64,000 nucleotides of DNA from positions 9,999,776 to 10,063,775 of the forward strand of contig NC_053127.1 in assembly GCF_010015445.1 (NCBI RefSeq), in the 5' to 3' direction. This stretch comes from Perca fluviatilis (Eukaryota; Chordata; Actinopteri; Perciformes; Percidae). The notes below the pieces were generated by a model. It had not been told where the DNA came from, ran no database searches, and worked only from the letters and a program-made list of their open reading frames with translations. Shown here piece after piece: positions 11,016 through 23,312 of the stretch (position 1 is the stretch's first letter; every line of letters starts with the position of its first letter). A program made the position numbers and the translations under genes.

Positions 11016-12879
11016 TGTAACCAGTTAAAAATATGCCATGGGTAGAAAAAGCACATTTATATATTCATCTAAATACCTTCATTCCTAAGTGTGCATGTGC
11101 ATATGAGTGTGTTGTTGCACTGGTACGTGGAACAGTGTCGCTGTTTTGTGTTTGCAGTTGAGCAGATAACTTTTGCAGCAGCAAGCAGAGTTGAGAAAAC
11201 ATGAGGATGTAGACATTTACAACTCACAATTCCAGCAATCTGACAGAAACCATAGAAAACCATTAACATTTTACCACCCACAGTTCTACTGTGGGATGTA
11301 AGCATATGTGGAACATTAGTAGTACTATAAAAACTTATATATGAATAGATTTGACCCTCGTCTTTTTAGTCATTTATTTAAAATGCAAACTGAAAAGGGT
11401 GGTTGGGGTCAATGTTAGATCAGCGAGACATTGGGTCAAATCAAGTTTAAGTTTTGTTGAATTAGCATTGAAAGCTGGCTTGAAATGTGAAATGTCACTG
11501 TGGGGAAGACGGGAACGAAAGGTTGTACGAACCATTGGCTCTAGAACCAGTCCCCTCACTGGGAGCGGAGATCTCCTCTAATGAGGAGTTGGAGTAAAGC
11601 TGATGGATAAGAGGGTTGCCTTGATACAAGTAAATGTCACAGAGAAGAAAAAAAAAAACTGAAAAAAGAAAGACCTGAGGCCAGAATATTCTGAATGACC
11701 ATTTCAGTATACATAATTACTTAATTGAATGGCTGTTATTTTCTTTTTCAGGAATTTTTAAAGGGTGGATTTGAAACTGGCCTGTAATTATGAACCACAT
11801 CAGAATTACTGTGTGATATTTTGAGCAGGTGTTTAATTACCACCCCTTTAAAGGGGGAGGACAGAGCAGAAAGGGGCACTAATGATAGTGAGCAGACTGG
11901 GTCCTAATATCTAGCAGGAGGAATTTTAGCAGAAAGACGGTTGAATAGGCAGGGTGTTATTCGTGCAAATTTTCTGAAGGTATCTAGGGAGACAGTGTGA
12001 GACTGAGAGAGTGCACAGAAGAAGTTAGATGGTAAACAAAGTTAACATATTTTTGAACACAGAGCTGAGCACAAAGACCAGTATCCAAGTGATGTCAAAA
12101 ATGAACGTACAGTGGCCTTGGCCAGTGTTCTCATCAACAATGAGTCAATCAATCATCAGTCAGTTCTGTGACATGTCTGGCCTTAGGATCAGAACGCTCT
12201 TGGTTGACACTCATTAGGCTATAATTCCACATGTATCATCTGTAAACCAAGGTCTTGTTTTGCTTAGATGACAGTTGTTCTGTGATATGAGATGTAATGG
12301 AGTGCAAATGAAGCCATTAGAACACTCAGGGGTGAGTAAAGGAATGAGAGTTTCAGGCTATTCAAACATCAGTGCAGTTGGTTCTGTATCATATTAGTTT
12401 GTTGACAAGGCAGTTCAAATTTGATCGGGACAAAATAATCATCAGATGAGGCTGGAGCTATGAATATTACATCAGAAACAGAAAGTGATGTGACCAACTT
12501 GCGGGTATGGCATTGCAATTGGTGTTATAAATAAGTAAATTGGCCATGAATGACAACCTTAAAGAAATAGGCTTACCCCATTTAAAAACCCAGCTTTTTG
12601 GCATCAAACTCTCATCTATAGGCTTGAAAGGTGGCTTTGAAAAGTTTTTAGATGAATACAGCTACAGTATGCTTGGATTCACAACAGTTGCAATGGATTT
12701 TAATGGCAACCCAGTTTCATTGAGCAAAAAGTATCAAAACATCCATCAAAACCTTTCAAATCACTCCTACAGAATAACATTGCCAAAATGCATGCAGCTA
12801 CACACTATACATAAACAGCTTGTGTTTGTCCCCAGCACTGTTAGCTCTTTTTCACTCCCGAGTAATGTTACAAAAGGGA

Positions 12880-13040
12880 GAGCGGCTGTGGCTCAGGTGG
12901 TAGAGAGATTGTCTACCAATCGGAAGGTCGGTGGACCCTGCAGTCTACTTGTCGACGTGTCCTTGGGCAAAACACTGACCCCTTAAATGCTCCAGATGAT
13001 ACGCCAGCATGAGTAGTCATTAAGACTAGAGTAGCTGTAT
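12880..13040 (+). repeat. tRNA-derived SINE-like repeat, family S1, copy 1 (truncated)
   Basis: It contains GGCTGTGGCTCAGGTGGTAG (box A-like) and CTACCAATCGGAAGGTCGGT, then TGTCCTTGGGCAAAACACTG. The box B region is eroded (GTGGACCCTGC). The tail is short and runs into an (ATA)n tract. Full layout is seen in the copy at 52764-53030. It forms the end of a 148-codon open frame that is not a gene. Confidence 0.75.
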
Positions 13041-13090
13041 AATAATAATAATAATTGTATTTATATAGCACTTTTCAAGCTGCTTACCAG
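13040..13090 (+). repeat. ATAATAATA tract with TTATATAGCACTTTTC motif
   Basis: Five ATA triplets lead into TTGTATTTATATAGCACTTT. Related strings occur at about 25395-25475 and 41186-41275 (TTTGTATAGCACCTTTCATA), so this is a dispersed fish repeat end. No class is assigned. Confidence 0.5.
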
Positions 13091-13737
13091 ATTAAAAGAT
13101 TTACGGGATATGAATTAGGAATCAGAAACCCCCCCCCACCAAGCTACATGGATCACTGTGTTACTCTGAGATACTCCTATATCGTTATGACTGGAGTCAC
13201 AAGTCGTACATTATCGGGTCAGTTCCAGTACTGAGCTTTGCGGGTAAACAGAGATTATGGGTTTGCTAAACAGGATCAATGCAGGACTAGGCCTTAATCT
13301 TAATTAAAAAAGATTAGCTGACTGTGGTTTCTCACAACACTTGGTCCCGGAAATCACCACCCACCACTAAAGTCAAGGGTCAAGTCACAAAATAGTCCAG
13401 AATTTCCAGTTAAGAAATTTTTATTACAGAAGAGGCTTATTAGAGTGTACATGCATACCTTGGTCAGGTAGGTAATATTTATTTGCGTGTGGTTCTGAAA
13501 AGGGAGGAACAACATACAGGGTAAGGAAACATAATACAAACCATTAAAGCAGTCATTATAAAGAAGTGAATGAAAAAACGCTACGGGTAGCACTGCCATA
13601 AGGTGGGATCACAAGACCACAACGGTGCCAGCTAACCACACTAAATGATCCCACTAAAGAGAATAGTTGACGGCTAGGCAGCTATTACCAATAAAGATGT
13701 ATTTAACTAGATAACCCACAAATAAGATACTAAGAAC

Positions 13738-13860
13738 AAGGACTCTGATGAAGATGTAACTTTGCATCGAAACGTTAGTCATTGTTATGCACCTTAAGAA
13801 ATAAAATCATCAAGTAGAAGACATCCGTGTTGCACCGGCAATTTTTTGCTATTTATTAAG
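13738..13860 (+). repeat. Probable retroelement 3'-end repeat
   Basis: It contains GGACTCTGATGAAGATGTAA and GCATCGAAACGTTAGTC, followed by AATAAAATCATCAAGTAG and GTTGCACCGGCAATTTTTTG. The CTGATGAAG...CGAAACGTT pair is, from memory, a widespread fish retroelement tail. No target duplication is visible. Confidence 0.45.
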
Positions 13861-14479
13861 ATACTAAGAACATTACTACAGGCTAAATTCACCAAATACT
13901 AACCTAGAGGCATATTAACTGACAAACTGTACAGACTACATATGAATGTAGCAATACAATGTGTTTACAATGAGAAATAGCAGAACAGAGGTGCATTGAA
14001 TGTAATTACATTAAGCACAGGCTCGACACATATGGAAGCTAACACTGCACACACTTAATTGCTGTTAAGTGGGCCCAATTAGCATGGCCAGCATTAGCAA
14101 AACTGGAAATGAGATATTGATGATTATACATAAAACTATATTAATATGAGACTTAAAGTAAAAACTTCAATGGATGTGCACAACAGTCAGAAACAAAGGT
14201 TTTAAGACCCTTTTTTTTATTTTACTGGACTAACTACTGGAACTATCAAAGCTCTCCAGATCTTGTGAACTGCTTGGGCGGATGGAACATACTACTCTAA
14301 GAGTGGGGCAGAACAAACCACTTTAAAAGAGGGGAGGGAAGAGTCAAATTGAGGCTGGCCTTTTTAACACTTAAACTAATCTGAAATGTAATTTTTAACC
14401 CTAAATCAAAGCAAGAAATATTTGTATTCTGTGTGTGTGCTTAAAACTCTCTATGATTCTCTGAAGGGTCGAAAAACAT

Positions 14480-14480
<1 letters not shown>

Positions 14481-14511
<31 letters not shown>
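14481..14511. repeat. (CA)n microsatellite
   Basis: About 15 CA dinucleotides between ACATG and CGAACC. It lies deep in the intron, far from any exon. Confidence 0.95.
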
Positions 14512-14512
<1 letters not shown>

Positions 14513-15846
14513 GAACCAAACACTGTGTACTTTAGACTGCCTCTATCCACCAGCCCCCCGCAGTCTCCATACTTGGCATAGAGACAAGCTCACTACTCGT
14601 ATTCATTTTATAAAGATGAAAACACAATCAATACAGTGAGCCAGGAATTGGAAGTCATTTTCATTAGAGCTGCTGAGAGTTGTGCAGTCATTACCAGCAG
14701 ATAGCACGGGGGGGCCTCGGCTCCAGGCAGACATTTGTATTCTAGACGCCTGCCCTTCCTCTCTCCTTGCAGCCCCATCTTACCTCTTTCGTCCGTCTCT
14801 GTCTAGCTTCCTCCTCTGGATTCCCTTTACGCCCTCTCACAACATCCCATCCACCTATAGAAACTATTTAGTTCTAGGTCATGTCTTTCACTCCATCATA
14901 TTTATATATGTAATAGTTATTTACATTTCATTTCATCTGGAGAGCACTTGCAATAGACACGGCACTCGCTCTTTCGAGCCGTTCACCACCCCCATTAAAT
15001 ACACTTGTGGTTTGTTTGTTTTTGCTATTGAGCTCCAACTGCTATTTCATTTTTCTTTTCCTAGATTTTTTACATCATCTTTTTGTCTCTTCTCCTATTT
15101 GCTTGCTCTCCTCCACACCAAATGGTTTCAAATGGAGGGAAATAAGTTAAAACACCACAACAAAATTCAACAAGAGAAAGCATCAGCACACACTCAGGGG
15201 AAATAACAATAGCTGGCAGTGGCCATTGGAAGTTGTGGCAGCAAAATAGAGGTGTTTTGTCTTGGGGTTTTTTCTCTTCACCCTCGGTGCTCTGAGCTCA
15301 TTGTCATAAAAAATAAAATAAAATGGAATCTGTTACCCTGCTATAAACCTCAGTCAAGGTAGAAAATGGAACAAATACAGACGCTCGGTAGGCGCCCACC
15401 TACACAGCAACACTCATTAGTATACGAGCGTGGAAAGCCTGCAATTTCAAGACAAAGCTGCTTCACAGTTATTGTTGCTCTTAGCTGTACACAAAGGGAG
15501 GAATGCCATTTTAATAAGTCTTGTTTTTCATGTCCTTACTCTCTTTGATTCGTCTTTTTTACCAGTAAACAATTGCTTAAAAAAATCTATAAAAATAAAG
15601 GAGGTTTATTTGTTAATTTTAAGGACTGTAATCTTTGGGCAACTGTTAACAAATGTGGGAAACGTTCTCATGTATTGATATCATGTAGTGAACCCCAAAC
15701 GGATGTGTACTATATTAGGGGACTAGCCCCATTTTATTTGTGACTGAATGACATTACAGGTCTATAGCACTGATAGAGAGAGAACTCTTCTTGGTGGTTC
15801 AAGGATGCTCCGACATCCCAAGATTTGAGTGCCAAGATGCTTTAGG

Positions 15847-15955
15847 GACGGCTGTGGCTCAGGTGATATAGCGGTCGCCTGTCGCTCGGAAGGTTGGTGG
15901 TTCAATCCCTGGCCCTGCAGTTCCATGTTGATGTGTCCTTAGGTAAGACGCTGAG
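15847..15955 (+). repeat. tRNA-derived SINE-like repeat, family S1, copy 2 (5' half)
   Basis: It starts GGACGGCTGTGGCTCAGGTG and keeps a perfect box B (GGTTCAATCCC), followed by TGATGTGTCCTTAGGTAAG. It breaks off after GACGCTGAGG and the body and tail are missing. Box A plus box B identify a tRNA-derived head. Confidence 0.75.
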
Positions 15956-16375
15956 GGCCAAATGCACTAACGCAGAGATCTTCAACAGATCCTCAGAGTT
16001 ACTGCAGGGGGGCCACCAAATTATTGTTCATTTCCTGAAAGATTTAAATGTCTTAACATGAAACCAACATATTATTAGCAAATAAAAAAAAATCAGCCTA
16101 TTTGTGAAAAAGCCCTGCTGAATATTAGGCTTGTTGGCCTGTACTGTATGTAAGGTAGTCACTAAAATAGCAATCCACAGATACAATTCATCCTAAGGAT
16201 TCAATGTATGTTTAACATTAAAAGCTGATTCTCAAATCATGCCCATAATTATTATTTTAATAGCTTAGTATTCAATGCACTAAAAAGGTATGTATAAAGG
16301 CTTTAGGCCGCCCTACATATTATTGAAAGGCCCAGTTTAATATGCAACTTCATTTTATACAATATATGTATTAGG

Positions 16376-17045
16376 GGGTCCCTGATGTGTCTCTCTCGCT
16401 TTTGCGTAAAGTGCGCCTAATTATGTATTCCGCGGTATGTACAAAAACCGCCCGTGAAAGCGCTCCTCTATTTTGCGGTGAAAATTCTCCGCCTCTTAAT
16501 AGCAGGTGTAAACCAGCCGCAAGCGGGTTTCCTCCCATATGCCTCCTGGTGAAATGGCAGCAGTAATCCGAGCAAGACGAAGACATAGGCCGAGGAGACG
16601 AGCTGAAAGGATTTTTGCCACAAGGATCACACTTTTTCAGTTGAGTGAACACAAAATCATTAGGCGTTACAGATTATGCAGCCATGCAATATTACAGTTA
16701 CTGGAAGAAATCAAAGATGACATTGAATCCGCCGACTCAGCGTTCACATTCCATTCCAGCAGTTGTTAAACTCCTCGCTACGTTACAAATATTGGCATCG
16801 GGATCAGCCGTATCATAGCACCAGTACTTAACGCTTTGCTACAGCGCACTAGTCAATACATACATTTCCCCACCACTAATGCCCAAATAACACGCCTCAA
16901 GCTGTTACCTCATGAACAAGCAGATCAACTTTGTTATCGCTAAATCTTTGTTTTCGCTGTTTTGACTGACTTGGTGATAGAAAGATGCGCGCAATTTAGG
17001 TATAGTGGGCGGAGAAAGGCGCTGATTACAGGTTTGGTAAATAGG
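16376..17045 (+). mobile_element. Harbinger-type transposon remnant
   Basis: The non-coding flank at 16376-16538 (GC-richer than the surrounding intron) precedes the transposase-derived segment at 16539-16915. A right flank continues to GGGCGGAGAAAGGCGCTGAT. Clear terminal inverted repeats or a TTA-type target duplication could not be matched, so limits are approximate. The two flanks share only short motifs such as TCTCCGCC/GGCGGAGA. Confidence 0.55.
16539..16915 (+). pseudogene. Harbinger (HARBI1-like) transposase fragment, broken
   Basis: An Arg-rich start (RARRRHRPRRRAER) leads to a segment with IIRRYRLCSHAILQLLEEI, the layout of the N-terminal part of HARBI1/PIF-Harbinger nucleases. A stop (TAA, 16767-16769) ends this frame. 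The +1 frame then continues at 16765 with KLLATLQILASGS. After an apparent internal deletion the first frame resumes at about 16806 with SRIIAPVLNALLQRTSQYI and HFPTTNAQITRLK, all typical of the family. The DDE nuclease core that should follow is absent. It is therefore non-functional: one frameshift, one small deletion and loss of the catalytic half. What I see is the motif order; the family call is from memory of HARBI1 proteins. Confidence 0.8.
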
Positions 17046-17130
17046 ACGTGAGCTGAAGTATCACAGCATGTGCTTTCTGCTGGTTGGCCATGGCGCTGAT
17101 AACGCTACATTCAGAAATGTACGTACATCT

Positions 17131-17326
17131 GACCCTGAATCCTGAATAGCTCCCGATGCTGCGCCATCGGAGTGTAAATGTGTGTGTGTTATCTGATGAG
17201 CAGGTGGCACCTTGTACGGCAGCCTCCGCCACATTGTATGCATGTGTGTGAATGGTGAATGTAAAAGCACTTTGAGTAGTGGTTAAGACGAGAAAAGCGC
17301 TATATAAATACAGCCCATTTACATAC
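17131..17326 (+). repeat. SINE-like repeat, family S1, 3' half only
   Basis: It has TGATGAGCAGGTGGCACCTT, GTGAATGGTGAATGTAAAAG, CACTTTGAGTAGTGGTTAAG and the terminal AAAAGCGCTATATAAATACA. This matches the 3' half of the copy at 52764-53030. The tRNA-like head is missing, as expected of 5' truncation or a broken copy. Confidence 0.75.
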
Positions 17327-17847
17327 ATCAAATGGGAGTCATACTTAGATAAACAATACACAAACATGACGTTATGACAAGGGTAAAAGAAATTTTGTGT
17401 TTTTTACATCAAGAAGTTGTATATTGATATTAAAAGTAAGGTTACTCCAATTGATTTTGATCAACTTTTCTCTTGTGCCACCCTTATGATACAATTTCCT
17501 CAAACACAGGATATTGTGTGATGTAATTACAAAATTGGCGCAACACGTGCTGAGGACGTCCATTTTTCCCAGAGGAAGAAAGCTTATCACCATTTATCGA
17601 ATTTTACATTTTAGCCTTCATTAGTGGTAGTGGGCTAAGAATAGCAAAAATTATCCATGTGTTTTTCACTTTACAGTTTTGTGCTATGGGGTGTAATGAA
17701 CATTGCAGATATAGGGCAGTTCTTTAGACTTTTAATTGGGTGACTAAAAGTATCACATCATCTTTCACTTTCATTCTCAGTGTTTGAATGCCTGTCCTAT
17801 CCATGGGATCCTACTGATGCTCTGTTTTTTTTATTTATTTATTTCAG

Positions 17848-18020
17848 GCCACAGCGGGTGAACTGGGTGAAAGTAGATGACGATGTGCCATCCCATGCCG
17901 TCATCACCGGCGGTGATCTTTACATCGAAAACCTAAACAAGTCCTACAACGGAACCTACCGCTGTGTGGCCTCCAACACAGTCGGGGAGTCTTTCGACGA
18001 CTACATCCTCTACGTCTATG
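17848..18020 (+). CDS. cadm1: cadm1 exon: second part of Ig-like domain 3
   Basis: A 173-nt exon. The acceptor is TTTATTTCAG and the donor G|GTACGC. The leading G completes a Gln codon, and the last base G starts an Asp codon finished by the stalk exon. It encodes [16 protein letters not shown], with the strand-C Trp of the Ig fold, then a [12 protein letters not shown] segment. NGTYRC follows, with the Y-x-C F-strand motif whose Cys pairs with that of the previous exon, and the exon ends DYILYVY. NKS and NGT are N-glycosylation sequons. WVRVDDE.P.HAV, LNK..NGTYRC.ASN and DY.LYVY are CADM1 hallmarks as I recall the human protein. CADM2 and CADM3 are clearly less similar here. Confidence 0.96.
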
Positions 18021-18278
18021 GTACGCTGGTCTAACACTGACCCTCCATCAAATCACTATCTCTCTTTCTACTTCTATCTCTATATCTGCTTTTTTTTCTT
18101 AGAGATTGTCCCATGATCCTAAACACCAGCATCATTTATATGTAGACTGATGATATTTACAACATTGGTGAGTTTTTGGCACTGGTGCTCATTGCTAGCA
18201 GCTGTAGCACACTAAATGCTGAAGCCATTAGCAAAATCCAAGGTATGCAGACTATCTTTTAAATAAGTGTGTTTTAAT

Positions 18279-18704
18279 TAGGGTTGGGCATCGTTTTGAT
18301 TTTAACAATTCTGATTCCAATTCCGATTCTTCCTTTCAATTCCGGTTCTTATTGATTCTCAATTTCAATTATTTTGGGTGTGTCACATGCTTATTTCACA
18401 GATAAGAGGAAACTTTTATTTTAATTCAGTGGTGATTTACAGTTTTACCGGGGGTTTTCGACGTAAAATAAAGCCACACTTTAGAGCGCGGCTTACTGTG
18501 CTCCATCACCGCAACACAACAAGTACCTGGAAGCACGGCAGCCGCTACTGAAACCAAAACCTGTGTGTGTTAAATTTAGAACCACAGATGCGAAACCAAA
18601 TTTTCGATTCCAAACGGTTCCAATAAAAAAAAAAAACGATTCCATTGGAATCGTAATTTTTAAAACGATTCCAAGTTGGAACCGGTTCTCGATGCCCAAT
18701 CCTA
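18279..18704. mobile_element. hAT-like MITE with TAGGGTTGGGCATCG ends
   Basis: The termini are TAGGGTTGGGCATCG and CGATGCCCAATCCTA, inverted with one mismatch. They are flanked by GTTTTAAT (18271-18278) and GTTTCATT (18705-18712), which agree at six of eight positions and look like an aged 8-bp target duplication, the hAT hallmark. The inner arms carry repeated GATTCCAA/TTGGAATC strings that also pair. No coding capacity; the minus-strand open frames over it are artefacts. Confidence 0.85.
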
Positions 18705-20620
18705 GTTTCATTATGGGTGCAGTATACTTTTAATCTCTCTCTGTTTCCAACTCCACTGTGGATATGGCCAATACCAAAAGCTTGTAGCTTCGCTCTGTCC
18801 ACTTTGTTGCCTTTCTGCCCTGCACATGGGATCCAGAAAAATGGGGTCCTGAGGCGGCAATAAGAATAATAGATAAACAATGCAGGAAAATTGTTTTGGG
18901 CTCTGATAAGCGTGCTTATTCATTATCATTATCATAATTACTCAAACTGCATTATATTTCATCTTTTCACCAGTGCCTGAAGCAGCACACCAACACCAAA
19001 GAAGCTCCACGAGATGATTTTAACACAGTGCTATTTTCGCTACCAAAGAGGAGGTCATGTCCTCAGTATTGTGTGTGTCTCTCTCTGTATTGTTAAGTTA
19101 TTTCAATGACCTAAAGAGGAGTTTACATTCTGCATTTACATACACATTTTACATTGTGTATTTTGAAGACTGGTTCTGACCACTTTCAGACAAAAATGTA
19201 AGAAAGGGATTGAGTGTTAAAGTTAAAACCCGGCAGTGTGAAGAGGGCCTTGGAACAACATTTAGACTATTGGGTAATCCTTTGACCTGCCTCCACCTAC
19301 TTCTACCAGCTTTCTTTATTTCTTTGGCTTTCTATTGAAGCATCGTTCTTCTATGTACCCATGGTTTTCCCTCAGCCTCATAAGCATTGGCTTCACATGC
19401 TTGTGTACTGTTGATGCCAGTAACATTTTCTCTCTGAGCAGGGCATTACAGTCTAATGTGCTCATTCTCCTCTGGCCAAAATTACTTCACTATCACTTTT
19501 GGTAGACCCTGAGTCTGCAGAGAAATTATTTGGCTGTTATCGTCAGAGGGAATTAGCAGAGTGAAAAGGCTTTTTTTTTTATGTAGCGGGGGAAAAGGGA
19601 CTCTCAATGGCTGACGGACACCAGCTGAATGGATGTTATTTACAGCAGAGCGACTTGCTGTGCTAATAATGAGTGCAATAAAACAACAGAGGTACAGTTG
19701 AAAACCAGTAAAGAGCTTACTGCCACCCGCTATATTACAGCTGTTAGTCTATACTAAGTGTAGTGTAAGCCTCTGTGTGTGTATATTCTTCTGGTTCGAT
19801 CTTTGTGAGAATCAGTATGACACATACATCTTTGAATTGAAGACATTTTCCTGCTTTAAGAATTAGTCTGCAGTTAAGCAAAAGGATTTAGGTTTAGTGC
19901 TAAGATCAGAATCAGGATTAATTATATTGCTAAGCAAAGGGATGAACAACTTCAACATATTTTGACAAAGTGTTTCAATTTTATGATGGTTTAGGATTAA
20001 AAGTGGAGTATTAAAATCCGAAGCAAGACGTGTGTGTGCGTGCATGCAAATGTGTTTATAATCAGATCAACTACAGGACACATAAAAGACCATCGATAAG
20101 AGCAATCATTTTACTTTAAGCCACATTCTTGCTCACGTTTGTACAATACATTATACACAATTGCATGAATTTTCTGGTAATTGTTGCAGGCTTTTTGTAC
20201 GTCTCTCTCCCCGGGCCCAAACAACAAAATCCCATGATGAGGGATGCAAGGCGCCCCTCTCTTTACCACCCACACATCCCCCCATGGTGAGAGAAAGACA
20301 AAGATAAACACAGTAATGCAACATGTGGGCAACTAAAAGCCTTGCACAAAGTAAAAAAAAAACGCCGCCATTAAAACCACAGAAGGCCTCCATCCTTTTA
20401 GAGCTAGTCTTTTAATGACTTTGATGTGTCGGTGGCTCCCACACTACTAATGTTGACTGTAATTCAACAGCAAATCATGCCGAACCTTCGCCTTGCTAAT
20501 GGGAAGACAGGATGTTGTGGCTGAGCTGTCAGAAGCTGATTTTCCCATTACGTTCCAGACCTCCCACCACCACACACACAACACCTCCTGCTGCTACACC
20601 GCCACCACCGCACACACTCA

Positions 20621-20622
<2 letters not shown>

Positions 20623-20657
<35 letters not shown>
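20623..20657. repeat. (CA)n microsatellite
   Basis: About 17 CA dinucleotides, preceded by an interrupted CCACCACAC/CACACTCACT tract from about 20558. It is deep intronic. Confidence 0.95.
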
Positions 20658-20659
<2 letters not shown>

Positions 20660-21079
20660 GTAGTCGACCATTTACTTTAACAGAAGCTGGGAGGAGGGCA
20701 TGCATGTATAGACACACACTCCCATGTAGGAAATCAGACGAGCAGCAGGGGCGGCAGCATGTTCAATCATACAGTAGTGAAATTAAGCATCTGGTTCTGG
20801 TCAAGTGAATTATAGAACAGTCATTTGCTTTTAGAGTGCTTTCCATGAAAATAGAATAAGAGTAGGATGGACATTTCCATTCAAATCAACATAGCTGGAT
20901 GGTCAGAAGGGCGGACATTTTTATGTGTGCCGTTGCAAAGAAATGTGACTGTTGTAGTTGGCTAAGTCATTCTATTTCTATAGTCGATGCACAGTGCTGA
21001 GCGCCATTTCTTTTAAACTAGTCAAATGACCAAGGGGAAACAGTTCAATGTCCGTTCTACTCTCATTCTATTTCTATAG

Positions 21080-21439
21080 TAGCCTGGGAAAACCCTGACG
21101 GACTTCTGGCAAATTTGAGATTTGTTCTGCAAGTCAGTCTGGCCAAGAGCCCATTTAAGCCCATTTCCAATTTTTCCAAATCGAGGCACCAGTCACAACC
21201 GTTGAGGCGGGCTTTACACCATGACGATAGCGCAGCGACGGCGAGCAGCTTTTTGTTTACATTCAACATTGAAGCGCAGCAACCCGTTGATGCCGCTGTC
21301 CCTGCTAGGTCACCCGGATCGTTGGTCTGATTGGTTGAAGAACTATCCAATTGCGCCCAGAGGCATTTGAGCTGTGAATGAACGTTCCCCAGACCCACTC
21401 TCAGTTACAACTGAGAAAGGTCTGTTGTCAACCAGGCTA
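21080..21439. mobile_element. MITE family C, copy 1, with 9-10 bp target duplication
   Basis: The element starts TAGCCTGG and ends CCAGGCTA (perfect 8-bp inverted termini). It is flanked on both sides by ATTTCTATAG (21070-21079; right copy 21439-21448, sharing the terminal A), so the duplication is 9 or 10 bp. The interior includes CACCATGACGATAGCGCAG, AACCCGTTGATGCCGCTGT and GATCGTTGGTCTGATTGGTT. These recur at about 35905-36299. Overlapping open frames on both strands are not genes. Confidence 0.85.
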
Positions 21440-23312
21440 TTTCTATAGTGCTTTCGCAGACAATGCAGTTGTTTTAAACCAACTCTGGAGCGTTTGCTGT
21501 TAATTATGGTTTATTTGGGCTGGTGTGAAAGCAGTCAATGGAACTCTGGTGCTGACTAAACCACCGGACCAAGACTGCCTGAAAATCTGGTCGGCTTCCA
21601 GGTGTGGTTTATTCGAGGATTGAAAGCAAAAACGAAATACCCACAGGATTTTCTGAAAGTAGATATAGTTAAGAACTAATAAATCCACCAGCTGATTGTG
21701 AACTGTCAACAAAGCGATCTCTGGATCTGTAAGTGATCTGTAGCCTACAGTTGTACAAGATCATTTGGTAACCATGGTAACATGTATGCAATTCACCACA
21801 GGGATTGGTGCTTGCGTCCTACTCTGTGTATTTATACAGTACCCCCATACAAAGTGAGTGAAACAAGTGAAACTTTGTGACCACTCCACTCCACTAAATC
21901 TAACCCTTGGACTGAAAAATAAAGACACGCTAATTGTAGTCCTTAAAGTTAACCACCATATCTCCAGGCTATATCAGAAAAAAAGTTCAAATGCAGCAAG
22001 CAAGGTAAGGAAGAATCCAAAAATGATAAAATCCTCCCAACAATTTTAATGCATCACAATACCCCAAAAGCTGCCATGAAATGAACAGAGGTGTTTACAT
22101 GTCTATGTTAAGATTCAATTTTCTTTATTAAAAAGTAAAAAAACAGTGACAACATCAACGCAAGCTCCCAAACTGTACATTACAGCTGTCTAATTTAATG
22201 ATAAAGTCTGTTTGACAGCCAGAACAAACGCAGCTATGGCCAGCATCTCATCTAATACATCTGGTTCTCGAGTATTGTGACCCTAAGTGATGGAGAGCAC
22301 AGTGAAAGGGGCTGACACTAACAATGTTAACAGCGAAAAGAATGCGGTATGTACTGCTCTAACTCTCACTGCAGCTCTTACTTCACAGGGTATGAAAACA
22401 CAACCATAAGGGTTTTCCTCTCGCAGTCGAGTGAGACCAAGCGCCGAGGGGTTTTAAGTTGTTTACAGGCTGTTGCTTACCCAATAACTGAGTTCTCTCC
22501 CTCCCTGCTCCTTCACCAGCACTGGCTTTATTGCACACCAGCAGCATGTTTAGTGACCCTGTTGCTCTCTGTCGCCTTCCTATTTACTTTACACTTATTC
22601 TCCATTGAAGCACATGGGAGTTTCTCCACAAGTCACTGTTAGCTCTTTAAGTGGCATCTAACATTTATTCCAGAAGTGCAAAGTGTCCCGGAAAATACTA
22701 TTCAAGCTGCAAGCGCTCTTAGTTTGCTGAAATTGCACTTGAGTGGAAGTGCAATTGCTGGTGTAAAATGTTATGAGGAGGAAAAGTAATTCATCACTAC
22801 CAAAACAAATTTGCAGGGAAGTTATGTTTTGTAATTCAGTCTGTCTCTTATAAAACACTTGGATTTCTCTGTCCCATATTCATTTATGACATTGCAGTGG
22901 TAATTTGGGGGAAGATTCTATAACTTTAGATCCCAACATTCATCTCTCCACCGCCATATGGAAGGATTATGTCACCGTGGTTGTGATCTTGAATTTCACG
23001 TATTTGATTGCACTCAAAAACACTGGCAAGTAGACACCAAATATTTCTACTCGAAATGTCCCCAATATATTTATGTCCAAATAATCCACACAATACTTGT
23101 GTTTCCACCATGTAGAGATTCCAAAATAACCCAGCTTGGAGAAAATACCATTCAGTCTTATGTCCATTATTGTGTGAATGCTGATTCAGCAGCATTCACA
23201 GTATTGTTATTCGATTCTTTATTTGTGTTATTCCGTACGTTTGGTCGTCTCTAACTTCTGCATACGTTCAGCTACAAAAACAATTCAAATATCAAACTGT
23301 TCAGCTCTTTAA

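Larger units (their letters stand above)
10933..17847 (+). other. cadm1 intron, ~6.9 kb
   Basis: It begins GTGAGA and ends TTTATTTATTTATTTCAG. It contains a CA microsatellite at its very start, SINE-like copies at about 12880 and 15847, a possible LINE-tail repeat at about 13738, a second CA tract, a Harbinger remnant (about 16376-17045) and a SINE tail at about 17131-17326. The intervals 11015-12870, 13860-15840 and 17330-17790 show no supported feature. They include open frames of up to 174 codons without splice sites or family resemblance. Confidence 0.85.

Noticed and set aside
12540..12986. 148-codon open frame as a gene
   Set aside because: Its end runs into a SINE-like repeat, it has no splice or promoter context, and the protein resembles no family I know.
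14682..15206. 174-codon open frame, longest in the window
   Set aside because: Composition is that of T/C-rich intron DNA, with no domain, no homologous feel and no splice sites.
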